Part shown: positions 35,421 through 44,078 of the stretch, in pieces
Layout: each line of letters opens with the position of its first letter
Position numbering within the stretch: position 1 is the first letter of the stretch
Assembly: GCF_001688725.2 (NCBI RefSeq)
Contig: NZ_CP015401.2
Span: 2,046,001 to 2,110,000, forward strand
Length of the DNA stretch: 64,000 nucleotides
Source of the DNA: Bacteroides caecimuris
Lineage (GTDB): Bacteria > Bacteroidota > Bacteroidia > Bacteroidales > Bacteroidaceae
Direction of reading: 5' to 3'
The notes under the pieces: generated by a model
Database searches by the model: none
Seen by the model: the letters and a program-made list of their open reading frames with translations, nothing else
What the model was told of the DNA's origin: nothing
Program-made: the position numbers and the translations under genes

Positions 35421-35557
35421 CTGGCGTTAGTCTGTTGGAGTGGGCTACCAAAAGTTCTAATGTTTCTGTCTGAGTCACTATTTATGAGGATTTTGGACAA
35501 CACAAAAATAAGAAAAAACTCTTACTTAAACAAGGTCTGGTCCATTGAGTTTCATTG

Positions 35558-36856
35558 TTATATATCACTTTTTCGTAACGCCTTCAATCGCTTGAGCCTC
35601 TTAGCGGATCCGTTATTAATTCCTTCCACTATCTCAATATTAATTCCTTTACAATAAAAGGTATCATCATCATAAGTTAATTTAGTCACTATTTTATAGC
35701 TATTAGATGCCCCTTTATTTATTTCTTTCATCAGCAATTTTACCTGCTTTTTATTTTGCTTAAAAATATCATCTTTAAGATAGACTGTATTTATATTACA
35801 GTCTGGAGATTGATACTTTGGAAAACCTAAACTATAAAATTTATTATACAATTTAGAACATCTAAATTTGGTACAATCCTTAGACTTTACAGTTCCCTTA
35901 TCTTTGCACTTACCTTTATAATCACGGTTAACTTGTTGCTCCGCCCTAACGACTCGCCCTAAAGCATCCGTTTTATACATCATATTATTATAATGATACT
36001 GAGCATTTGGTACATTACACAAGTTTAATAGATTGATATTTTTGCATACAATCTTATTTCCCAATATCGCCCCATATTCTTCTCCCTTATAAATTATCAA
36101 AAACATGCTATCAGACTGTACAATCTTCACATTTCGTGGATTGATTAATTTTTTCTTTTTAGAAAGACATCTTCTGTGAGCATCTGCTGCTACAGCCCAA
36201 TAATATAGATGCAAAATCTTCCGGCGAAACTCTGTCTTTGATAAATTTGCATATACTCTTACCGCCTCCGGGTGATTATTCAACAATATAGCTATTGCCC
36301 TTGAATGATTAATATCATCAAGCAGCAACTTGTTCAAATATTCGGAATTTTCCATTATACATAGAGAGTCTAAGGCTTGTTTTGTTAAAAGTTCCGAAAG
36401 TTGCGTAGTAGTTATTGCATTTCTTATGGAATCTTGCATAGCTTGCAATGTATTCATTACAACTCCATTTCCAAGCTTGGATATTTTAATATTATTTAAT
36501 GGATTCAAATATGATTCCGTTTTAGAAAACATTAGTGGATACATTTCACTATATCGATATATTGGTATATCTTTATATTTTTCTAAGAGTTTAAGTTCTT
36601 TGGTTCGGTCTATTTCAATATCCTTCAATTTATTAGCCTTTTTTGTTATACTGGCTTTTGCTTCAGATTCAATTATAGAGTTCCAAAGAGAGTTTCCGAT
36701 TTCACCCAATTGCTTTTCTGCCTCATTCACAATGCTTTGAGCGGCTTGATCTATAATCCAGTCAACTATCTGTGCATGTGCATTTCCCGAAATCATCAGC
36801 GATAGTATTCCTATTAATATTCGCTGTCTAGTTAGTAATGAAATTGATAAAACCAT
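35558..36856 (-). CDS. exported protein of unknown function with a degenerate nuclease-like C-terminus
   Basis: 432 residues. A signal peptide (ILIGILSLMISGNAHA) is followed by a helical region (~30-200). The C-terminal ~150 residues include YKTDALGRVVRAEQQVNRDY and later CNINTVYLKDDIFKQNKKQV with TYDDDTFYCKGINIEIVEG. This layout is reminiscent of DNA/RNA non-specific endonuclease domains in Bacteroidetes (TD..GRVxRAE...DNLVPMD...), but the catalytic DRGH/GHL histidine is not visible, so it is probably inactive or a different family. Starts 29 bp inside the end of the next gene upstream; the cluster is AT-rich. Confidence 0.6.
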   Translation of the reverse strand: MVLSISLLTRQRILIGILSLMISGNAHAQIVDWIIDQAAQSIVNEAEKQLGEIGNSLWNSIIESEAKASITKKANKLKDIEIDRTKELKLLEKYKDIPIYRYSEMYPLMFSKTESYLNPLNNIKISKLGNGVVMNTLQAMQDSIRNAITTTQLSELLTKQALDSLCIMENSEYLNKLLLDDINHSRAIAILLNNHPEAVRVYANLSKTEFRRKILHLYYWAVAADAHRRCLSKKKKLINPRNVKIVQSDSMFLIIYKGEEYGAILGNKIVCKNINLLNLCNVPNAQYHYNNMMYKTDALGRVVRAEQQVNRDYKGKCKDKGTVKSKDCTKFRCSKLYNKFYSLGFPKYQSPDCNINTVYLKDDIFKQNKKQVKLLMKEINKGASNSYKIVTKLTYDDDTFYCKGINIEIVEGINNGSAKRLKRLKALRKSDI

Positions 36857-38018
36857 TTTGATTTTGTTTTAGTTGTTTTTCTATACTCTTTTTAATTAAC
36901 AGATTCTGTCGTTCGACTTTTATTACAATTTCCTTTAAAACTTCCTGCATATACATTTCTCGAAAATGAACTTCTTTATCTGATAAATTAGATACAGCCA
37001 TCATATCAAGTGCACCTTTACCAATAGTAGCCCAGAAACCAATAAATACACTTGCTACATTAGAAATTTTTTTCGTAGTTTCTCTGTCATCCACAAAATG
37101 TTCTCGTGCTTTACCTACTTTTACTAACATATCACTTGACACATTATAAGAAAAATCAAGTTCTGGAATAACAAAGTTAATTTTGGGAGGATTTTTTCTC
37201 CCAAAATATTGTGCATAATTAGCTCGTGCTTTATTTATAGAATTACAAAACTGACTTACTTCTATTTTCAACTTTTTTGAAATATCTTTTGTTGGAATAC
37301 AAGTTCTCACTAATGCCCTATATTGTTCTGCAGCCGTTGTTACATCATCAGGTATCATACCTATCTGAGAATAGTATTTAGCTACTTCTTTATATCCACC
37401 AAATAAATATCTCCACACAGATTTCTCTATGTTAAAAAGAAGAGATTCCATCAAAACCATTTCCTCTTCACAATATTTGTGCACATTTTGCTGCAATATA
37501 TTTTGGATTTCATAGGTTCTATCCTTTTTCTTGTTCTCTACAGAAAAATAGATATCATAATCTCGTAAATAACTACTAATATAAGACAATTCCTTATAAG
37601 ATAATGAATCCAAAACACTCAATATACTTGTGTTTATAAAATCATTTATAAGTGCCTTTCGTGTAGGATATGCGACAGCATGCGATACAAGTTCTTCTAC
37701 TGTACATTTCTCCAACTCATTTATAATTTCATTTTTCCTATATTCTCTTACCTTAAATAGGTAATCACCTAGAACAGATGATTTGTCAACCACAAGACAC
37801 AATGTATCAATTTGTTCATAAGAATACTCAGAAAGATCAATTCCAGTTAAAAAAGCATCCTCTACTTGAGATCTGTTTTTTGGCTCCTTATTATAAATGT
37901 GTAGTAACCCTATTGCATCTTGACATAACAATGCTGTTGCAATATTCTTAGGGGGAAACTGTGCGAACACTTGTAAGGTAAATCCACACAAAAATAATAA
38001 AATTGATATTTTTTTCAT
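36828..38018 (-). CDS. exported hypothetical protein (396 residues)
   Basis: Signal peptide KKISILLFLCGFTLQVFAQ, then a largely helical protein with no recognised domain. Distinct parts are a charged middle (SVENKKKDRTYEIQNILQQN) and a C-terminal region containing a hydrophobic stretch (NVASVFIGFWATIGKGALDMM) that may associate with membrane. Its 3' end overlaps the 432-residue gene, so they are probably one transcript and one functional unit. AT-rich like its neighbours. Confidence 0.6.
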   Translation of the reverse strand: MKKISILLFLCGFTLQVFAQFPPKNIATALLCQDAIGLLHIYNKEPKNRSQVEDAFLTGIDLSEYSYEQIDTLCLVVDKSSVLGDYLFKVREYRKNEIINELEKCTVEELVSHAVAYPTRKALINDFINTSILSVLDSLSYKELSYISSYLRDYDIYFSVENKKKDRTYEIQNILQQNVHKYCEEEMVLMESLLFNIEKSVWRYLFGGYKEVAKYYSQIGMIPDDVTTAAEQYRALVRTCIPTKDISKKLKIEVSQFCNSINKARANYAQYFGRKNPPKINFVIPELDFSYNVSSDMLVKVGKAREHFVDDRETTKKISNVASVFIGFWATIGKGALDMMAVSNLSDKEVHFREMYMQEVLKEIVIKVERQNLLIKKSIEKQLKQNQNGFINFITN

Positions 38019-38032
38019 TATTACTACTTCTA

Positions 38033-38368
38033 CTAATTTTCCAATATTTTCTTTTTCTGTTCTTCAAATTCTTCTTTAGTAAGAACACCTTGATCAAGCA
38101 ATGATTTTAACTTAATCAAACGGTCTTCTAGAGTTTCCTGCTTAACTGGTGGAACATTAGAGTCAGATGACTTATTTACAACATAAGTCACAATTATCCC
38201 AATAATAGCTCCAGGAGCTAAAGATAAAAATAGGGGGTACTGAGCATCTGATAATTTTTTGGGGAAACTTCCGAATATCATACACATTAAAATAAAAGCT
38301 CCTGCCCATCCTAGAAGTGCTCCAATAAACACTTTTTCTCCCATTGATTTTGATGTTTTACTTTCCAT
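38033..38368 (-). CDS. SHOCT-domain membrane protein
   Basis: 111 residues with two membrane helices (about 12-35 and 47-65) and a C-terminal SHOCT motif (EDRLIKLKSLLDQGVLTKEE, FEEQKKKIL). SHOCT segments are short oligomerisation modules common in mobile and surface proteins. Located 14 bp upstream of the 396-residue exported protein. Confidence 0.75.
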   Translation of the reverse strand: MESKTSKSMGEKVFIGALLGWAGAFILMCMIFGSFPKKLSDAQYPLFLSLAPGAIIGIIVTYVVNKSSDSNVPPVKQETLEDRLIKLKSLLDQGVLTKEEFEEQKKKILEN

Positions 38369-38400
38369 AACTATTAATTTTATATTTGTAATAATATGTT

Positions 38401-39084
38401 TTAGCGATTACTTGTATAATATTTATTCAGTGCACGATGATATAAAAGATGATTTATGAATAAAGCAAACAATATAATCCAAAATGCAAATTCAAACATA
38501 TTGATGAACATTGAGCTAAACCCTCCTACACCAAGAAAGCCTGCAGTAATATCTGTTAATTGCAATATAGTACTATTGCTCATTACCTCTTTTTGTAAAT
38601 CTACTGCATACTGAAAACAGAAGTAACAGCCAATAGATGTGCCTATAGCTATTGCTTCAATTACCCATCGGTTAATTCTCCTATTTACTAATCCAATGCC
38701 CTCAATTGAAGCTAGAATAATAAGAATTATCATAAAAATCAAACCGTAAGTTTTACCCATTTGCACCCTATCATGGATAGCATCAATGTCCGGATTTAGA
38801 TTTGCTCCAGTCAATTCTTCTACAATTCCCCCTATTAATTCATGATCCTGAAAAAAGGAACGTACAGTTTGATCTTCTGGCATAAGTTCTGGAGTTATGG
38901 AACAAATATAACCGTAAATTATACATGCATACATTATATGTAACTGCGATATAACCAAAAGCCTTTCTACTGTTTTTTTTTCGAAAGATACATTTTCAAT
39001 CTCTTGAATACGATTCCTAACAACAAGTACAAAACATAGCCCTACTATGCTACCTATTATAATTGCGATAAATATACTTCCCAT
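38401..39084 (-). CDS. hypothetical multi-pass membrane protein
   Basis: 227 residues with four or five hydrophobic segments (about 3-22, 45-62, 113-130, 139-160, 197-217). A stretch between helices (LTGANLNPDIDAIHDRVQMG) is likely extracytoplasmic. No family recognised. It precedes the SHOCT gene by 32 bp on the same strand. Confidence 0.6.
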   Translation of the reverse strand: MGSIFIAIIIGSIVGLCFVLVVRNRIQEIENVSFEKKTVERLLVISQLHIMYACIIYGYICSITPELMPEDQTVRSFFQDHELIGGIVEELTGANLNPDIDAIHDRVQMGKTYGLIFMIILIILASIEGIGLVNRRINRWVIEAIAIGTSIGCYFCFQYAVDLQKEVMSNSTILQLTDITAGFLGVGGFSSMFINMFEFAFWIILFALFINHLLYHRALNKYYTSNR

Positions 39085-39112
39085 AAAAATACGTGTTTAT
39101 TCTATAATTATC

Positions 39113-39268
39113 CTACATAACCAATTTACAATCGGACATAAACTGCTTCACTTCTTCATCATCAACAATCTTCTTTGTTAAAGCATCATCGTTTGTATAA
39201 GTATACATCCAATTCGAAACATTCCACACCGCTCCATACGATAATTCCCTATTCCTCAGTACCTGCAT
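39113..39268 (-). pseudogene. coding-like fragment (51 residues, truncated 5' end)
   Basis: The frame reads MQVLRNRELSYGAVWNVSNW, then MYTYTNDDALTKKIVDDEEV and KQFMSDCKLVM. It remains open further upstream (NKFESFEGTA) but hits a stop without a good start. It looks like the C-terminal end of a protein whose rest is missing. The remaining gap 39269-39417 shows nothing else. Confidence 0.35.
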
Positions 39269-39417
39269 TGCAGTACCTTCAAATGATTCAAATTTATTTA
39301 TCCTGTATATATTTTATCATGTATTTTATCTTTCTACTATTTTAACAATATCCGATCTACAAATTGAAGACAATATACAGAGAAGCAAATTATGATAACA
39401 TTTCATTTTTAATGTGA

Positions 39418-40296
39418 TTACATTATTTCGTTTTCAATTAATTTTATTGCATTTTCTATTTGCGTTGGTCCATGTATTTGAAATAAATACAGATAATCAT
39501 TATCAAGAGCTGTATTATATTTAATAGAAATTGTTGTGTTTCCGCATTTTAACGCAGCCAAAAGCATCAATAAGCCTTTCTCATTATAGATAAAAATACT
39601 ATCTTTTCTAATATTATCAATTGGAACTGAAAGAGTCTCATTAGTAGAGTTATCTCGTATTTTTATAAATGCTTTCATTGGGTCATAGCAACAATACTCA
39701 CCAGTAATCCATAATCTAATACCTTCATCGAAATTAAACCTTATATGTAGCTCACAATCAAATGATCTCACAGTCCCTCTTATATCAGTTTGGATAAACG
39801 GTTGTTTCAATATATCTTCTCCAAAATCATCCTTATAATATCCTTTTTTCCAATTTCCATAATCAATCTCTCCAGATCTTTCTATTCTTGTTCCATCTAT
39901 TATTAGTTTTATATCTAAGCCATTTGTTTTTGCATCATAATTAACAGTAGCTTCTGTAATACCAGCATTGTGAGCTTTAAATCCTGAACATACATAGATA
40001 TCCTCAGTAGAATTATAGCTAATTGGTACAACTACTTCTACTACTTCATACATTTTTTTATAGAACTCCAGACTATAGTATTTTACTACCTGTTCTTTAA
40101 ATTCAGGCGTTCTTATTAAATCATATAAAGTTCTTTTCTTAGCATAAGCGTTTTTAAAAATATTATTTAATGGATTTTCCACAATTTCTTTTGCTGTATT
40201 TTTATTTTGTTGATGCCCACCATTACATGCAAACAGTAAGACAACGACTACGAATATTGTTGGTGAAATTACCAACAGATGATATTTAGTTCTCAT
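39418..40296 (-). CDS. hypothetical lipoprotein (292 residues)
   Basis: Lipoprotein signal with FVVVVLLFACNGGH (Cys near residue 24). The mature protein has a helical N-terminus and a beta-rich middle (VNYDAKTNGLDIKLIIDGTR and GEIDYGNWKKGYYKDDFGED). No family recognised. It is the first intact gene of the AT-rich cluster reading leftward; a decayed ORF and structured RNA lie upstream. Confidence 0.55.
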   Translation of the reverse strand: MRTKYHLLVISPTIFVVVVLLFACNGGHQQNKNTAKEIVENPLNNIFKNAYAKKRTLYDLIRTPEFKEQVVKYYSLEFYKKMYEVVEVVVPISYNSTEDIYVCSGFKAHNAGITEATVNYDAKTNGLDIKLIIDGTRIERSGEIDYGNWKKGYYKDDFGEDILKQPFIQTDIRGTVRSFDCELHIRFNFDEGIRLWITGEYCCYDPMKAFIKIRDNSTNETLSVPIDNIRKDSIFIYNEKGLLMLLAALKCGNTTISIKYNTALDNDYLYLFQIHGPTQIENAIKLIENEIM

Positions 40297-40358
40297 ATTT
40301 CAATTATTGATTAGTTGTTACAATATTTAATATCCTACTATTTTTCACAGAAGAAATA

Positions 40359-40591
40359 CTAGATATTAGCAAGAAGAATTAGTAATAAAGTCAAAGAACC
40401 TCCCCAACCAGTATTAGTAGCAAATAATGATGTCCAACTTTAATATTTTGCCATCTAATTAAAGAGTTCGATTTATTCACTAGTGAACTATTTACTGTAT
40501 CTTGCGCAAAATCTATCTTTACAATTTTATCATACACCCAAGCAAATGATTTCCAAATGACATTTTGACTTAACATAAAAATATTCTCCAT
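40359..40591 (-). pseudogene. frameshifted small ORF with hydrophobic C-terminus
   Basis: The ATG at 40591 opens MENIFMLSQNVIWKSFAWVY, then DKIVKIDFAQDTVNSSLVNK and SNSLIRWQNIK. A +1 or -1 change near 40443 would continue as SWTSLFATNTGWGGSLTLLL and end ILLANI at 40361. The second frame looks more natural than the current 17-residue end, so this is probably a frameshifted gene. It directly follows the structured element at 40655. Confidence 0.4.
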
Positions 40592-40654
40592 AACACCATT
40601 ATAAAATGATGCCTATAAGTCTCCAAATTCAGCAATGATTATTAATCTATAGGA

Positions 40655-40911
40655 TACAAGAAAGGCGTGAGACTTGTCTGCCAGTTCATCGAAACTGAGG
40701 CATCGCCAAACGCCTTTCTAGTATGAACGAGAAGAAACAATACTCTCACGCCATTTTGACATATGGATACAGCATAGGCTGCACTAATATATACAAAACA
40801 GAATGAGCGTCATATTGCCTCTGCCCACTAGAATAAAATTTGGCGAATTTCAGTTTCGGGACAAAGCAAAAACGCTTTCTTATGTCTGCTAAAGCACAAA
40901 TTGTGTCTTAA
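40655..40911 (-). ncRNA. predicted structured RNA 1
   Basis: Minus-strand promoter box at 40918. Its 3' part forms three nested helices: outer GGCGTGAGA / TCTCACGCC (40744-40752 with 40664-40672), middle GTTCAT / ATGAAC (40723-40728 with 40684-40689), inner AGGC / GCCT (40712-40715 with 40698-40701), then TTTCTTG. The base run GTATTGTTT (40743-40735) follows the outer stem directly. AGAAAGGCGT (40719-40710) can instead pair with ACGCCTTTCT (40668-40659), an alternative to the outer stem. No ORF fits. I do not recognise the family. Confidence 0.55.
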
Positions 40912-40917
40912 CAATTG

Positions 40918-40925
40918 CAAAGATA
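40918..40925 (-). promoter_or_regulatory. -7 box of structured RNA 1
   Basis: Minus-strand TATCTTTG matches TAnnTTTG, with no coding start behind it. Confidence 0.55.
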
Positions 40926-41079
40926 CGTTTTTTCTTCAATATGGCGCTCTAATGAGAGTATTATTTCTTCTTAAAATGCTTCTTCTTAAAAAACGGATAG
41001 CATATATTATAAAACTGATTTCATCATAATAAGTAAAATCAATTTCACCGTCACAACTCCAATAGCAGTTCGTTAAACA

Positions 41080-41322
41080 GCAAAAAAGAAAGTGTGGAGT
41101 TATTAGTCTATCTATACAGGAGGCTCTGGTAAGCCTAAGACATAAATAAACAATACCCCACACTCATAAAGCGTATGTAACAAAAATTACACATTGCGAT
41201 ACAAGTGATGAGTGCTATTGCCATCCTTATGTCTTTTGAAATTTACCAGATTTCCTGTATAAGGATAAAAGCTAAACACTTTCATCAATCAATATAATGT
41301 TGAGCAACTTACGCTGCTACAA
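41080..41322 (-). ncRNA. predicted structured RNA 2, same architecture as RNA 1
   Basis: Minus-strand promoter box at 41328. Near the 3' end are outer helix AGTGTGG / CCACACT (41158-41164 with 41091-41097), middle GTCT / AGAC (41138-41141 with 41106-41109), inner AGGCT / AGCCT (41132-41136 with 41121-41125, 6-base loop), then TTTCTTTTTT as a terminator tail. GTATTGTTT (41156-41148) again follows the outer stem. Helix sequences differ from RNA 1 while pairing is kept, which is the pattern expected of a related RNA. An upstream GGCAATA segment also recurs in RNA 1. Confidence 0.6.
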
Positions 41323-41327
41323 CGCTG

Positions 41328-41335
41328 CAAAGATA
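41328..41335 (-). promoter_or_regulatory. -7 box of structured RNA 2
   Basis: Minus-strand TATCTTTG matches TAnnTTTG; the following 240 nt have no plausible ORF. Confidence 0.55.
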
Positions 41336-41510
41336 AAAATTATTTCTCACAAATAACATTTTTTGAAAAGGTTGATACAGGAAAAAATCAAAAGACCTTC
41401 TACTTCTTCTATGAAATAGACAACAAAAAGATAGGAAAACAAAATATAAGTCCAGAGGAAGTCCCGTTTTACGTATGCAATTCTTACTAAAACTCTACAC
41501 CTAATAGCAA

Positions 41511-41580
41511 TTTCACCGTTGGGCAACAGTGAAATCGTCGTTGGGCAACCATGAATTCGCCGTTGCCCAACGGTGAATTA
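41511..41580. repeat. 22-bp periodic array downstream of the HU-like gene
   Basis: GTTGGGCAAC starts at 41518 and 41540, and its inverse GTTGCCCAAC at 41562, exactly 22 bp apart. Each unit is bracketed by TGAAAT/TGAATT. It lies between the HU-like gene terminator and structured RNA 2. Confidence 0.65.
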
Positions 41581-41603
41581 GAGCATTTCTCTCTGAAATG
41601 TCA

Positions 41604-41639
41604 AAAAATAGGGAAAGTTCCCGAAAGAACTTTCCCTAT
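41604..41639 (-). terminator. terminator of the HU-like gene
   Basis: On the minus strand ATAGGGAAAGTTC pairs perfectly with GAACTTTCCCTAT around a 6-base loop, followed by TTTTTT. Confidence 0.85.
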
Positions 41640-41661
41640 CAAAAGCATTTTTTAGTAAAAA

Positions 41662-42147
41662 CTAAGCCGCCGGATCTGGAGCTTCTCCTGAATCTCCTCC
41701 AGAAGAGCCACCACCTTCGTCAGGTTCTCCACCGTTATCCCCGTTAGAATTGGTTACATTATCTCCAAACAGTTCTATGTTAGCTGATCCAAGCATTGCC
41801 TTGAATGCACTTCCCGGAGTAAAGACTATCTTCCTCCTAATAATGGTATTAGCACCTACATCTTCTGCTTTATCCTGACTCTCTGCATTAATAGCTGGAC
41901 GAAATGAACCGAACTCTCCCAACTTTACAGAAAATCCTTCCTCAATGAAAGAGACCATAGTATCCTGCACTCCTTTCAGTACCACATCCACCATTGCTCG
42001 ATGAATGCCTGTTCGCTGATTTACCTCATCACACAACTTGTTATAGTTGATACTCCCAACTAGAACGTTTGCTGCAACATACTTTTCTACCTTATTTTCC
42101 TTATCGAAACATAAAGTGATTTTTTTCTTTTTATATCTGATAGCCAT
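41662..42147 (-). CDS. HU-like DNA-binding protein with acidic Gly-rich tail
   Basis: About 161 residues. The opening MAIRYKKKKITLCFDK and the core YNKLCDEVNQRTGIHRAMVD, GFSVKLGEFGSFRPAI and RRKIVFTPGSAFKAML match the HU-like (HU-HIG) family common in Bacteroides, often near polysaccharide or mobile loci. The tail (NGDNGGEPDEGGGSSGGDSG) is acidic and disordered. The start is placed after a 2-codon in-frame ATG. A -7 box at 42206-42213 lies upstream, and a palindrome GAAGTCA/TGACTTC (42182-42201) overlaps the predicted transcript start. Confidence 0.85.
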   Translation of the reverse strand: MAIRYKKKKITLCFDKENKVEKYVAANVLVGSINYNKLCDEVNQRTGIHRAMVDVVLKGVQDTMVSFIEEGFSVKLGEFGSFRPAINAESQDKAEDVGANTIIRRKIVFTPGSAFKAMLGSANIELFGDNVTNSNGDNGGEPDEGGGSSGGDSGEAPDPAA

Positions 42148-42181
42148 ATACACTTAAGATTAAAAAGTTATACAATATTAG

Positions 42182-42213
42182 GAAGTCACACTACTGACTT
42201 CTCGACAAAGATA
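42182..42213 (-). promoter_or_regulatory. promoter and start-site palindrome of the HU-like gene
   Basis: Minus-strand TATCTTTG (42206-42213) is a -7 box. GAAGTCA and TGACTTC (42182-42201) form a 7-bp inverted repeat right after it, either an operator or a 5' leader hairpin. The rest of 42214-42540 is AT-rich with a GGTTTGA/TCAAACC hairpin near 42413 and no gene. Confidence 0.45.
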
Positions 42214-42540
42214 TAAACACATTATGAGATTTACAAGCAAGACATCCATGATGAAAAAGATCTTGATTCATTGTATTTTACAAATGACTTTTTTATGTAC
42301 AAAAAGATTATGTTCATCATATCAGGCTCGTTTTACCCCTATAATTCAAGCACTTACACAAGCAAGAAAAAGTAGAAAAATATTTAACATAAAAAGGTAA
42401 AATAGGCCATTAAGGGTTTGAGCCTTTTCAAACCGCAAAAAACGAAAAAAAAGAAGGTTATGGAAATAAAAAATATGAAGAATGCGAATTTAATCTTTAA
42501 CTATTAATAACTTTCCGCCTCTTAATTATCTAACAATCAA

Positions 42541-42577
42541 GGGCATTTTGATAGTTGTTTTCTCTATCAAAATGCCC
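42541..42577 (-). terminator. hairpin after uxaB
   Basis: Perfect 14-bp stem GGGCATTTTGATAG / CTATCAAAATGCCC with a 9-base loop, 36 bp after the uxaB stop. Confidence 0.7.
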
Positions 42578-42612
42578 TCTACTTATTAACCTTATGGTTA
42601 TAATATTATATC

Positions 42613-44052
42613 TTACAGAATACCTTTAACGGTCTCAAGCATTCCTTTTTCCTGGATAGAATCCAAGTTTGCTTTTACAGCTTCTGTCAATCCCGGAATC
42701 TTATTCAAATCTTCTCCCCAGATAAAGTCAGCAGCCAGAACACCTTCGGCTACTTTCTTTGTGCAACCTGTTGCCCAAAGTTCTTTCAGCAGGTTCATGA
42801 TTTCAGGAGCATCATTCGGTACAATTTCAGCACCATCAGCACGTACACCACCTTTATAATAAGTAATGATAGCAGCCAAACCAAGCACCAGACCTTTAGG
42901 AAGCTCGCCTTTACGTTCGAGATAAGTCTTCAATCCCGGAAGATCACGAGTTTCATATTTTGGGAAAGAATTCAGCATAATGCTTGTCACTGCATGATCT
43001 ACGAATGGATTGTTGAAACGTTCCAATACGTCGTTGGCAAATTTCTCTAATTCATCTTTCGGCAAATTCAATGTTTCCATCAATTCATCGAACATTACCT
43101 TGTGGATATATTTACCAATAACCTCATGTTCACAAGCTTCACGCACAATATTCACACCAGAAAGATAAGCAACCGGAGAAAGAACTGTGTGCGGGCCATT
43201 CAACAGAGTTACCTTACGTTCGTGGTAAGGAGCTTCCGAAGGAACAAACAATACATTCAAACCTGCTTTATCAGCCGGGAATTCTTTTGCTATTTCCTGC
43301 GGAGCTTCAATCACCCACAAATGGAAGATTTCAGCCTGAACAACCAAGTTATCATCATATTGCAGTTTTTCTTTGATAGCAGCAATATCTTTGCGTGGGA
43401 ATCCCGGAACGATACGGTCTACCAATGTCGCATATACGCCACAAGCTTCTTCAAACCATGTTTTGAACCCATTACCCAGGTTCCATAATTCAATATATTG
43501 ATAAATGGTTTCTTTCAATTTATGTCCATTCAAGAAAATAAGTTCGCAAGGGAAAATAATCAAACCTTTTGTCTTATCACCATTGAATGTTTTGAAACGA
43601 TGATACAGCAATTGAGTCAGCTTACCCGGATAAGATGAAGCAGGAGCATCTTCAAGTTTGCAAGACGGATCAAAAGCGATACCAGCCTCTGTAGTGTTTG
43701 AAATAACAAAACGCATTTCAGGTTGCTCTGCCAATTTCATAAACTCGTCATTTTGAGAATATGGGTTCAGAGCACGACTGATTACATCAATCATTGTCAA
43801 GCTGTTAACTACTTCGCCTTTATCCAATCCTTGAAGATTAACATGATAAAGATCGTCTTGTGCATTCAGCATATCGACCATACCTTTATCAATGGGTTGA
43901 ACCACTACTACGCTGCTGTTGAAGTCGGTTTTCTGGTTCATGTTGTAAATAATCCAATCAACAAATGCACGCAAGAAGTTACCTTCGCCAAATTGGATAA
44001 TACGCTCCGGACGTTGTGTTTTAGGAGCAGTTTCTTTGTTTAATGCTTTCAT
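42613..44052 (-). CDS. uxaB: tagaturonate reductase (altronate oxidoreductase)
   Basis: 479 residues of the mannitol-dehydrogenase/polyol dehydrogenase superfamily. RIIQFGEGNFLRAFVDWIIY is the N-terminal NAD-binding start, and the segment RIVPGFPRKD with LNGPHTVLSP contains conserved substrate-binding residues. The length and NFLRAFVDW fit UxaB better than UxuB or MtlD. It reduces D-tagaturonate to D-altronate in galacturonate catabolism. It lies 26 bp after the LacI-type regulator, which suggests one transcript with it. Confidence 0.9.
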   Translation of the reverse strand: MKALNKETAPKTQRPERIIQFGEGNFLRAFVDWIIYNMNQKTDFNSSVVVVQPIDKGMVDMLNAQDDLYHVNLQGLDKGEVVNSLTMIDVISRALNPYSQNDEFMKLAEQPEMRFVISNTTEAGIAFDPSCKLEDAPASSYPGKLTQLLYHRFKTFNGDKTKGLIIFPCELIFLNGHKLKETIYQYIELWNLGNGFKTWFEEACGVYATLVDRIVPGFPRKDIAAIKEKLQYDDNLVVQAEIFHLWVIEAPQEIAKEFPADKAGLNVLFVPSEAPYHERKVTLLNGPHTVLSPVAYLSGVNIVREACEHEVIGKYIHKVMFDELMETLNLPKDELEKFANDVLERFNNPFVDHAVTSIMLNSFPKYETRDLPGLKTYLERKGELPKGLVLGLAAIITYYKGGVRADGAEIVPNDAPEIMNLLKELWATGCTKKVAEGVLAADFIWGEDLNKIPGLTEAVKANLDSIQEKGMLETVKGIL

Positions 44053-44078
44053 GTTAGTTGTAATTTATAAAGTTGATG

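Noticed and set aside
40655..40911. tmRNA, 6S RNA, RNase P or SRP RNA
   Set aside because: No tRNA-like end, conserved RNase P core or SRP loop sequences are visible.
40936..41163. Minus-strand 75-codon ORF
   Set aside because: Overlaps the predicted structured RNA 2 and its terminator stem, has unusual composition and no family resemblance.
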